Positions 25,180 to 39,400 of a DNA stretch of 64,000 bases are shown in pieces (within the stretch, counting starts at the first letter, position 1; every line of letters starts with the position of its first letter). Location: assembly GCA_021613335.1 (NCBI GenBank), contig JAJTWR010000287.1, forward strand, positions 26,001-90,000. The letters run 5' to 3'. Made by a program: the position numbers and the translations under genes. The stretch comes from Whitmania pigra. Taxonomy: Eukaryota; Annelida; Clitellata; Hirudinida; Haemopidae. The notes under the pieces are model-generated. The model worked only from the letters and a program-made list of their open reading frames with translations. It was not told the DNA's origin and did not search any database.

Positions 25180-27867
25180 ATGAGTTGTCTGCAATCTCTT
25201 TGCGTCCTCACCATTTTTCTGGGCCAATTTGGTGAGTGGAAAAGAATATTTAATATGAATGTAGTAATTAAGATTTCAGTTACCCAGATTGTTTTTATTT
25301 TTTGTCATTTGTTTCCTTTTGAGATTTTTATCGATTTAAATCGATAAACTAACTAAATGGTCTAAGTTAGTTAAAATTTTGTTAGTTAATATTATTTTGT
25401 CATATTTTTGTCATATTTATAAATTCATATTCATATTTATATTGTCAACCGTTTCGTTGGAGTGAAATGGGAAATAATTAATTGTACTAATTATTTACAT
25501 GCATTTTGGTCACTAGTGTGGATGTTTATTAATAGGTCACTCACAACTGAACACCCTTCCAGGTAATATATTAAATTATGTTAATTTTAATGCAATTATT
25601 AGCTGTTTATTGGTTGAGTTATAAATAGATGTTTGCTAATGAAATTATTTTTTTAAGATATTTGAATAGTAATTATTATAACATACTTAACATTACTTTC
25701 TGCTCCTCAGAACATTATGCAGACGATATGTCACTTGTTGATTACTTAATTCATAAATGTTAATTCTAGATAATTTTAACGTTTAATGTCATTTAAGAAC
25801 GCACTAGAATTTTAAACAAATCTTACAATAGTAACATGAAGTTAATCCCTTAAAATAATATTTACAGAATAATAAAAGTGATTTTATAAAAGTGAATTCA
25901 TTGTTGCTGTCGTTAAAATTAATTTTTTCAAATGTTTATTTGGGAGGTGATTTTACGACCAGTCCTTTGTCAGTCGCGGGCAGCGCAAGTAAAGATTTCC
26001 CAATATTTGTTTGCTTTAAAATAAATCCATCGAAACTTTAAATCCATTTATAGTGATACAAGAAAACAAGCCAAAATATAATAAATTTATTACTTATGAA
26101 ATAGTTTTTTATTTAAATAGTTAATTTTTATTCTTAGCAACTTATTATTTTAAGTAAATTTATTTATTTTATGTTAACAAATGCACTTAATTTAATTTTT
26201 CACCAGACCCTCCATCAACTACGGAGGCTGTTGTTGACTCTACCGATAGTATTTCCTTTCATTCACTTTTATGATCGATAAAAAAATTAAGTTTGAAGAA
26301 TTGATTAGTTTTTAATAAAATATTAGTTAATAACGTTTATAAATAAAAAGAGTTTATAGTGATAATGACATATTTTATAATGCTAATCTTTTTGCGGTAA
26401 CATAACATACATAACAGTGCATAAATACATTTAATTTGCGGGAAAATGTTTTTTTAAGTTTTTTTATTAATTACGTGTTGTCATCAAATATTTATTAATT
26501 AACATAATGTATGAAGCTCCCCCAAAAAGTGGATCCGTGACGCCTGGTAATTCGTCAAATTAAAATATGTTCTAAACTAATTGCTTATTTAAGAACATTT
26601 GTTTGTAGTAATTAATATTATTAATGTTTATTTCTAACGCAATTGAATTTATTGTTTTAGAATTACAAACTGGAATTTATTCCGGCAGTAGATTTGAAGT
26701 TACGCTTAAGGCGCCATAGAAATGAATTAATAATATTATTTAACATGAAACTCAATGAAGATGCCGAAGTAGACTCGAACTAATTATAATTACGCTATAA
26801 TTTTTAACACTGCAACAGAAATTTTCTAATTGTTTTTATAAACGCAGCACCCCAACAAACTACCACACCGGGTAAACGATTGTAATTGTTACCAATCGGA
26901 AATCAAAATTATGTTACTTGTATTAATTAATTGTTAAATAGGACTAATTATTTGTTTAATTTATGATAAACTTATTCAAAAATTTTGATATTTTCAAAGC
27001 AGCACCCCAACAAACTGCTGCACCAGGTAAACGATTACTTTCTAATTGTTGACCAAATGAAAATCAAAATTATTGTACTTATATTACTTAATTATTAAGT
27101 TTTAAATTAATAGCCATTAACTAACAAATAGGAATAATTATTTATAGTAAACTTATTCAAAAACTTATTGGTGTTCTTCATCGCAGTACCCCAGCAAACA
27201 GCCACACCAGGTAAACGATTATTTTTTGACCAACTGATATCATTAGTTTATCGTTCACTTGGCATATATAACAAGCAACTAACTAATTAATAAACCTAAT
27301 TATTTGTAAAATTGACAGGATTTAAATAAACTTATTTACACATCAATAAATTGACTGATTTATTGAATGCTTTTTTCAACAAAGCACCCCAGCAAACTGC
27401 AACACCAAGTAATTGATTATTTTCTGGCAGCCAACTGGATTAATAAATTAATTCTCACTGATATTAGTTATGTATTTAATTAATTAATAATTAATTAATA
27501 GACAAGTGGCTAAAAATTTCACAAATTTTCATCAGATGCTGATGCTGCTACGACCCCTCACTGTCACGATAAAGATGCAACCGAAGGTGAAGTTATTTAA
27601 TTATAATTTATTTTAAATAATAAAGTAAATAGATAATTAAATTTGTAAATAACATTATATTTATTTAGTAACAAGTTAAACAGTCAAATCAGAAATAAGC
27701 AACTAAGTTAATATTTACTACCTTCTAAGCCAAGACGCCAAATATCTAACATTTCGTTTACGAAAACAAAGTTATAATTTTTCGTTTAATTGAGTTAGGG
27801 TTGCTCAAGCTTTTAATAAGGAAAATTTATTAACTATTCATAAACACATTATTATTATTATCTATTA

Positions 27868-27942
<75 letters not shown>

Positions 27943-28099
27943 ATTATTATTATTATTATATTATTATTATTATTATATTATTATTAGATTAGGATTATTA
28001 GGATAATTATATTATTGATTATTATTATAGGATATTATTATTAATATTATTATTATGATTATATTATTATTAGTTATTATTATTATATTATTAGTATTC

Positions 28100-28145
<46 letters not shown>

Positions 28146-28338
28146 GATTATATTATTATTATTATTATTATATTATCATTATTATTATTATTATATTATT
28201 ATTATTTATTATTATTATTATTATATTATATTATTATTATTATTTATTATTTTATTATTATTATATATTATTATTATTATTATATTATTTTATTATTATT
28301 TTATTATTATTATTATTATTATTATTAGTCTTATTCTT

Positions 28339-28377
<39 letters not shown>

Positions 28378-29974
28378 CTTCTTATTATATTATTATTATT
28401 ATTATTATTATTTATTATATTATTATTATTCTTATTATTATTATTATTATTATTATATTCAAGCAATATGAAGCTATGTTCTCAAAGTTAACTTAATATA
28501 AATATATTATGTATTACAAATATGCATCCTTATTTTAAGGCCATTCTTTTTATTTTTAAAAGATTTTGTTTTTATTTTCAGACCACCAGAGATGGGGTGA
28601 GTGCTCAATGAAATGAATCAATGAAATTCCTAGCATATGTATGAACTGAATAATACGATTTGTTGCACACCTTTTGAGGACAAATACCTCAGTTTATTCT
28701 TAAACTGGTTTGACTAAACACTAAAATAAATTAAAATGAGCATTATTCAAAATATTGTACTATAAAGAGAACAGATTCTGAGAATATTATCTTTGTAAGG
28801 ACTTTTGTCACGAACTCTGGAAATTGGCGTATGAAAATAACGTTTTAGTAATAAATTAAATAAAATGTTAATTTAATAAACAAATTTTTAAACCAATAAT
28901 TTACAATTAAAAAATTAACCTTATTGTTACTAACTTATTATTTTATATAAATGTTTATATTGTTATTATACGACTGTAAAATTTCAGACTTCGACGATTT
29001 GGGTAAGGTTCAAAACGTTATTAAATGTCGATTAATATGATAATTATTTTTAATATTTAGATGCCTAATTAATAAATTCAACCAAAACGATTAGCTGTGC
29101 AAATATTTTATTGTTAAATAATAATAATAAATTATTGTCGCAACTATTATCAAAATTGCGCAATAATGCAAAATAAATATTTCAATTGGGCTTGTAGATA
29201 TGTTGAATGATGCTTTAATTTGTCTACGAATTTCTTTTGACCTGAAATAAGTGAACTTGACCGATTTAAAAATCGGTGAAAAGAAATTAATAAAATAATA
29301 AATTTAAAATAAATAAATCATTTAATAATTTAACCGGATTTAAATATTTTCGTCACGCGGCTTTTCAGCGCTGACCCTGGATTTGTTCAAATATTAAACG
29401 TTCATTATGTTTCTAATCTTAAACATTAATTTTTTTACTTCTTTTTTATTTCCAGTAAATTATTTCCTCAGTAAGTTTATCTTCAAATTGTGTTTTATAT
29501 TTTTTTCTAACTAAATATGAACTAAGCCATATAAATTTGTTTTAATAAATAAATCAAGCTATATAAATAATATCACTTCGAAATTTGTCTAATGTGAGTA
29601 TGCTTAAATATAAAAAACTTCAACATAGTCACGTGTCAAGCAATAACCATTGAAATTATTATTATCGTGATCGTTATGATTGTAGTAATCATTGTTTATT
29701 TGAGATTAATAAATTATTATGCTTTTTCTTTAAAAAATATTCTATAATTTGAAACACTAGGCAAGTACCAATATAATTGCTATTAACAATAACTAATTAA
29801 ACTAATGATTTCCACAGAGCCAAAAGGAACCTATTTCTACTACAGGGAGATAAAGTAAAACAAACGATGTTAATTGATTAATTATTAATATAAACTGATT
29901 AATGTTTATTATTATATAATTATTTATTAAGGAATCGTTTTAGGCCTTTAAGAAGACGTCTTTACGGATTCTGA
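25180..29974 (+). CDS. Micro-exon gene 2: secreted Pro/Thr/Gln-repeat protein
   Basis: Exon 1 (25180-25231, 52 nt) encodes the signal peptide MSCLQSLCVLTIFLGQF. Then come 25536-25562 (27 nt), 26207-26248 (42), 26517-26546 (30), 26661-26687 (27), and four related 24-nt exons at 26848, 27003, 27187 and 27385 encoding (A/V)PQQTxxP. Next are 27536-27586 (51; HCHDKD), then three 15-nt exons at 28582, 28988 and 29456 (DHQRW, DFDDL, VNYFL), then 29818-29854 and terminal exon 29944-29974 (PLRRRLYGF, stop). All internal exons are phase 1-1; the final intron is phase 2, exactly as in gene 1. A further 15-nt phase 1-1 candidate lies at 25974-25988. The default product is 145 residues. The Thr/Pro-rich middle could be O-glycosylated and the C-terminus is basic and aromatic. 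No known family was recognised. Confidence 0.7.
27846..28460. repeat. (ATT)n microsatellite tract in an intron of micro-exon gene 2
   Basis: About 600 bp of nearly uninterrupted ATT/TTA units with occasional indels, in the intron between the 51-nt exon and the first 15-nt exon. The 115-codon Ile/Leu/Tyr frame over it is an artefact. Confidence 0.95.
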
Positions 29975-31568
29975 GTATCAATCCGCGCATTGGGAAATGT
30001 CTCAGATTAAGCTGAATTACGAACTAAATTCCTAACGTTGAAAGAAATATTTAAAATTATGTTTTACTTGGGTTTTTTTTAATATCTAACATTTATTGGC
30101 AACTTCTTGTTCGTTGAATAAATTTAGCATTTGATCGGTCCGATTGCAAAGCAATCGTAATTGTTCTTTTTTAATGCGGTCTTACTCATTCAGTCATGAA
30201 TTCACCTGACAATCGGGTAAAAGTATTGCGTTTAAAGTGAAAACATCCTACAGAAGCACTACCGAGAAGTTCTTTGTAGTAGTGAAATTTTTTAATTTTT
30301 TAATTTGTTTTCTTTTGGTATTTTTCCCTTTTCGCCATTCTCCTTCTCAAATGAAGAATAATACAAAATAAACAGTCAAATTTAATGAACATATAACATT
30401 TAACTTTGTCATCTTCTACGGGGGTATATTGTCGCCATTTTATTAAAAGGGAATATCATTTCGAGGCAAAATTTGTATCCATCTTGTCAAATAGGACAGA
30501 CTGTCATCAATACGTGGAATTTCAAAAGCAATCGCTAAGACTGACTAAACCGGTTCTAAACTCGTGACTAAGTTAAAAAGTCGAAAACTGTAAATTAGAA
30601 GGTAAATGACAAGGTGAATAAGTTTTGCATCGTGATTCGATATTCATTTTCATATTCATGACGTTTAAAGTTTAACCTATAGGTTCTTGGAAACCCATTT
30701 TTGAATTTTAGCGGATGGGCTGTACGCATTCGGGTTGTGGAACTTCAAAAGGCTGTGAATAGTCGTGGTTATGGAAGTTGATAATGCGCAATGGCTGTGA
30801 TGGCGATCATCATCATCATCATCGTCGTCGTCGATATATCTTTAGTTCATTATTGAGGTGCTAGAATATCACAATAGATGCACAGAGAAGTGTCTTGTTT
30901 CTAGGTTAGAGTTTTATTTTTCCTACCTTGTGGTAAAATTAGCATGAGTGACTATTTACTGGTTGAATGTAATGTTCTTGTGTCATTGTGGTAGGCTTTT
31001 GTGACTTTTGTTGAGGTGGCGACGCAGTAAGAGTCAGTCGCTTTGATGTTGCTTTGAAAAGATCTTCGTTTAGTTCGCGCCCGTCGCAAATATAAACTTT
31101 ACTTCGATGCTTAATCGTGGAGTTCTGAGTTTTGCAGTTAAAAACATTAATTTAGTTTCTAATTCTGTAACATGAGGAATACAAGCGGATGAACTTAAGG
31201 TATATCATTTCGTGTCGACCAAATCGTCGTTAAAGCATTTCTTCTAAAATGACTTTTTCATAATTTTGCGCAATTTCAATTTGCTGAATTCAGCTTTGAC
31301 GACTTTAAATACTCGTTCGTCGTTTATTCACTCTCACAACTTTGAAGCTGCTTGTTTAATGTGTCATGTATCTCTGCATAATAAGTGCAAGTTTATCGGC
31401 AGCACATTTTCTCAGGTAATTCTAAAATTAAACAAAGTTCAAAGCTCAGTCGTTCGTTCAAAGTTCAAACTATTCGCTTCCTTTTCAGGATATATTGCGC
31501 AGAACAGTTCAATCTCCGAGTGGAATACAACCGCCAAATTCTAATAGACAAACGTCTTCATCTTCTTC
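29975..31568. other. Intergenic, no gene seen
   Basis: AT-rich sequence containing a short (ATC)n(GTC)n tract at 30808-30833. Overlapping open frames at 31266-31657 are in other frames of the 5' flank and first exon of the LDLa gene and show no motif. Confidence 0.4.
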
Positions 31569-33877
31569 ATGAAAGTTTTGCTGATTTTAGCACTGTGCCT
31601 GATTCTCCTAATCCAGGGAATTCCTTCGTATACCATAGTCCGTTGCCGACAGGATGAATTCGTGTGTTCAGTGACCAGGGATTGCATTCCGCAATCGAAA
31701 GTCTGCGATGGAATGCAAGACTGTTTTGACGGGAGCGACGAGAAGATGTGCGGTAGGTTATTAATTTGCGTTATTTATTAATTAATTAGTAAGACTATTA
31801 TTGTTGTTATTATACATATTTTATTTATTTTATTTTTTTTATTTTATTTATTTAGCCAATTTTTTGAGTGCCTTACGTATCCCAACAGGATGTGAAGGCA
31901 CTTAATCGACCTACCATTTATATAGCGCCCCTACCCCAGGGCGCTCCCTGGCGGTGCGAGCTGGGTTGCGAACACTACACGTAACGACTATTGTTGTTAC
32001 CTTCACGAGCAGGAACGCTACCCATTCGGCCGGCCTGCAGGCCAAAAAGGGTTTGATTGGGGTAATTTAATTTGAATTATATTAATAGGCAGTCAAGTTA
32101 ATAAATAATTAAATAATTGGTTAGCTGATAATTACCGATCGATTGATTGACCATTCATTACTGATTTATTTCCAACCAGGTCTGTGGAGTTGTGGACCAA
32201 TAAAATCAAACTGTCCTTCGATACCGGGCAGTCACAAGTGCATCAGAGAGTACCAAATATGCGATGGTCTAATTGATTGTCCTGATTCCAGCGATGAATC
32301 AAGATGTCGGGGTGTGTGAATGTTCTATCTTTAACCTTAACCAGTACTAAAACTCTTCCTTGTTAGATTATAATAATTATTCTTATTAATTTTATTATGA
32401 TTTAAGTTAGTAATAATTATTTACGAGAAACACTCGAAGCCTTGGTGATCAACATAATACAAATAGACTTTTTATTATTAGTTAACATTAATAATATTCG
32501 TTACCATAGCGAAGTTAAAATTAGTACATACTAAAAGTTAACATACACAAAGGAGCAAATTTATTATAATTCAAGATGTTAATAATAAATTTATAATGTT
32601 TGATTTACAAAGTCGTCGGACAGTGCCTAGAAAGTGAGATCAGATGTTCAAGGACAAGCGAATGTATACCGCGCAGAAAAATGTGCGACAGCGTCATTGA
32701 TTGTCTGGATCTCAGTGACGAAAGACATTGCAGTGAGCCTCTCATTGTTGCAATTTTATTTAGTTATTTAGTTTGCTTAAAGTAACGGACAAATATTATT
32801 TGCCCAGATTTGTTATCAATGAGTTTTTTAGTCTATTTCATCAGCACTTAAATAACTATCTATTATAAATGATTTAGCTTTGAAATAAATATTTCTGACA
32901 GTGTGCAACGCAAACCAATTTGAGTGCAGAGACATTTTCGACTGCATACCTTTGTCGAGTGTCTGCGACAACTACAAGGACTGTGAGGACGGAACCGACG
33001 AAGAGAACTGTACCAGCATGTCGTGGTTGACTCAGGGTTAGAAAATCTTTTGATCTTGTCAAAGAAGAAAAGGAAATAATCGTGCAGTTGTATGTAGTCG
33101 AATCGAGTCGTGTTTAATGTCGTTGTCTGTATGGTCACCATTTATGAGAAATATACTCTTGGCGAAATAATCTTGGTGAATACCTCAGGTAATCAAGTGA
33201 TTCACAGTTGATCTATTAAATAAATTAATTAAAATAATTCGTAAAGGGAACAACAAGTGCCAGGAACCGATCTATGGATTCAGGTGCAGAGACAACGGAT
33301 TGTGCATTGATTCAAGATTCATATGCGATGGATATGGGGATTGCCTAGATTGGAGTGACGAAGCCAATTGTACAAGAAACGTGCAAGGTACAAAACCAGG
33401 AACAATTATGGTAGAGATAAATTTGCCAACTCTGATGAAAGCAACAATTTTAGGATATATCTGTTATGTCTCATCTATTTTGAATTCTACTTTGTTTATT
33501 TTGACTTTAATTTCAGGAATAGAATGTGAAAAAGAAATGTTCAAATGTCTTGAGTTCCCTGAATGTATTCCTCAAATATTCGTCTGTGACGGAGAGCCTG
33601 ATTGCCTCGATAAAACCGACGAAGAAGGATGCGGTGAGAAATAAAGTTTTGTTCATCTTACAAGATAAATAAACCTTCTAAATTCCCTCCTAAATCATAA
33701 TTTTATTCAGAGTTGTCAGATTGATCTGATGATTAATACATTCTTACTTTGTTAATTTTAGCCCGATGTCTGAGTGGCGAGATCAAATGCTTACAAAGCA
33801 CCACATGCGTCGCCAAAAAGAAAATTTGCGATGGTAAACCAGATTGTCCAGATGGATCTGATGAACTTTTTTGCTGA
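31569..33877 (+). CDS. Secreted protein of seven LDL-receptor class A modules
   Basis: Seven exons, one LDLa module each, all introns phase 1: 31569-31752, 32180-32311, 32613-32732, 32902-33036, 33247-33387, 33517-33633 and 33762-33877, giving 314 residues. Residues 1-20 form a signal peptide ([17 protein letters not shown]). Each module has six cysteines and the calcium-binding acidic cluster: [14 protein letters not shown] in module 1, [14 protein letters not shown] in module 2, [15 protein letters not shown] in module 5 and [14 protein letters not shown] in module 7. There is no transmembrane segment, EGF or protease domain, so this is a pure LDLa string ending at Cys and stop. Such proteins bind lipoproteins or other ligands, but the ligand here is unknown. 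A dispersed repeat copy sits in the first intron. Confidence 0.93.
31867..32040 (+). repeat. Dispersed repeat family, copy 2
   Basis: Shares CATTTATATAGCGC(C/T)CC, GGCGGTGCGAGCTGGGTT..CGAACAC, CGACTATTGTTGTTACC and CCATTCGGCC with copies at 6056-6212 and 49368-49540. It lies in the first intron of the seven-LDLa gene. Ends are approximate. Confidence 0.65.
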
Positions 33878-36296
<2,419 letters not shown>

Positions 36297-36489
36297 AGAA
36301 GATGTTCTACGAGAACATTTCATTTAATGACTGATAATTTTTACCACTTATTTATTTATAATCCTCTTTGCCAATAAAACAACCATTTTTAACTCAGTAG
36401 CAGATAGCTAGACCGATGCAAAGGTTTTTAAATTAAATTTTCAAGCAAGTACATAATGGGTAAAAAGGTCTTTGAGGTTGTTTTTTGAC

Positions 36490-39400
36490 CTAACTTTCTG
36501 ATCGGTTGCAAAAGAGGTCTGCGTTGCTTTCTTTTACGTGTTCATTCCCTGTAAATGAATGTAATAAAATTTGCTTGTTCGATTTGCTGTCTTATAAAGA
36601 ATATTACAAAATATCCACTGAGCTTACATTGAGAATGGGGGATTCTGTCTTCAACTAATTTGTGGGAGATCTGCCTTGCTTTCTGCTTGAATTCAACCTA
36701 CAAGAAATTAACTTTGTGCCATAACAAGCTATTAATGTTTAAAGATAGCAGCCATGCAACTAACCCTTGAGGCAAACTTCCCAGCTTTATACAGTGGGTT
36801 CATCATGGAGACTACAAACTCTGCAGCCTTCTTGAGCTGTGCATTCATTTCCTGGTCTTTTTCAGATGATCCAACTGAGGGACAAAATATTTCGTACCAT
36901 GGACGGGGTCAAAGTGGTAAATTATTGAAGATATTTTTAAAAATTAAAATGATTTAATTGATTTGTTCTTGTATCTTAAAATGGTCCTCTCCATCCTAAT
37001 CTGTTACTGAGCACCCAAGTAATTATGCTTAAATTATGAATAAAAAACCATTTAATGCCACACCATGTGTCTTTATTTTCTTATTGCTTGACCCTTCATC
37101 GTTATCATCATTTAGCTTCCTCTTTAGACTGAGTGAACCTTGGTAGTTATTCTTGTCGTCAGGTTGAAGAACATCTTTGCAGATAGTTTTGGAGGAGGGA
37201 TCGTCTTCGCTGCTCAGGGAATAGGTTCTCGTGGTGGAAATGGTCTGCCCGACATCGTCTCCGAACTTGACCTTTTTGGAATCCTTCACCAGAAACGAAT
37301 CCAACTTCATACTTTTAACGGTTTCGAGCCTTTTTGAATTCTTTGTAGTCTTGCCCTTCTTGAGTGATGCTGAATTTGCTTCTGTTTTTGGAAGTGACGA
37401 TGATGGTGATACCTTGGAGTATCCCAACGATTTGGTATCTGACGGGAAACTGTTTTGCGACGAATCCGAGTTCAGAGATGAGGAAACTTTGGTCTTTTTA
37501 GAGGTACTACCTACGTCATTCTTACTCGACTCTTTCCCATTCAAATCTTTTGAAATGTTGTCAACTTTTGAAATCCTGTTCTTTTTCAAATTGTTGTGTT
37601 TGGCCTGGTCGGGTTTAGATGATCGAAAGTCGAGAGGCTTCAAACGGTTTTTCAATTCGACCGTATCATCTGAGGTTTCAGGCCCTTTAAAATCATTGCC
37701 TGAAAGCAAGGAACTGGCTGTGGTGAAAGCAGACATGAAACCAACATAGGTGCCACTGTTGGAGGTAGTCGTTGGGCTGCCATCAATGATGTTGCCGTCT
37801 AGGCCAAAACTGTTCATGTTTGCGAGAACGCTGTCGTTGATGGAAACATCGAACGCAGGGATATCGCCCGATCGGTCGTCCTCCCCTTCGACTTCTTTCT
37901 TCTCCTGTCCTTTCTTCCCCAACAGTAATTTAGAACTTTTGACAAACTCCCCGAAAGGCAGATCAGGATCATCATCATAATTATCCTCCTTCTGATCTTC
38001 GAGGAAGCTCGGACAACAAACACCGTTCGAAGTCATTTTTTTCACTTCCAGGACTTTATGTGTGCAGGCTGACTTGTAGGAGCCTGTTGTTTTGCTTGCC
38101 TGATTTTAAAAATATTAAAGATTATGGGATTGATAATAAAAATAATAATGCAGTCACTATGTGAGCACCACTCAGAGATATGTAACACATACTGCCCCAG
38201 GGTATTAAAAAAATGATAACATTATTATGACACAATCCAGTTGTAAGTAATTCGATTACTGGATGATTAACATTAACTTGAAAGGAATTCTCTTAGGACC
38301 AACCATAAAGATCTCTGCCTCCATCTCGACAGCACTCGACAAAGCAATGGCGTACGTTACTTCGTGTTCAGATTTGTCCTTCCCTAGAGGGTAACACTTC
38401 TCATAATTGGCTTTCAACTCCCTTTCTATGACTCCCAAACATCGCTCTCTGTCCTGGTAGACAGCAAATAGTTTTGTTTAAATTATGAGGTGACATCAGA
38501 ATTGTCAGAGATGATGCTAACAAATGTGACTATTGACATTGCAATTTTCAAACAACCTTCACAGCAAGTCCTTGAATTTTTTGATTTCTTGCAAATTTCA
38601 GAGGACAATCTTTGCCTGGCGGCACCCAAGAAGATTTCTCTTCAACTCTTGTCATTTGCTGTAAACGTGTTTAACATTTAATGAGTAAATAATTAAATGA
38701 AACATGTTAAATTAATAAAAGACAAGCGCTTTAGATTTCCAAAAAACTCCCAGCTTAAGACAGACACAGTAGAGTTCATACGAAGTAAAATACTTCTTAG
38801 TGATAAATTTTTGGATAATATAAGATATATAAAATTAATAATAAGAGTAATTAATTTGTAAGGCACCAGATGCACAGCATCAGCACCGCAATTAACATAT
38901 TAGTAATTAATATTCCTTAATTAATTATCTGTAATTACCCCTCTTCTTCTTGCAAACTCTTCAAAAATGAAGCTCGTTCGTTCCTCTTTCTCCTTCCTCT
39001 CCCAGTAACCAGAGTCCCTTGCACCTCTTCCACTACCATAATAGTCATCTTCATCCCTGCATAAATTATGTTTAGCTGTTAATTAGTAATCGCAAAAATT
39101 AACAACATCAGTATAAAGTGACAATTGAATGCTTAAATCATTGAAGAGGTCAAGAAATCATTGGAGCAACTACCGACATCTTTGCACCTTTTCTTCCTCC
39201 TCCATAAAGGTTGTAATCAATCTCCCCTGGTTTGTCCGGGGCCTCCATTCTGGTGCCCCCCAATCCGAACGATGTCCTCGACCTGCAAATGTTGTCATAG
39301 GCACTACGGGCTGCCTTCGGGTTGAGGCAGAAATCGCAGGATTTGTTGCAGTCGGGTTTGTCATCCCCAAAGAAGGCGGAAATGGCACCATGCCGACACC

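Noticed and set aside
28144..28491. 115-codon Ile/Leu/Tyr open frame
   Set aside because: It is simply an (ATT)n microsatellite read as codons.
37231..37749. 172-codon plus-strand ORF
   Set aside because: Antisense to the long low-complexity RECQL5 exon 11; no independent evidence.
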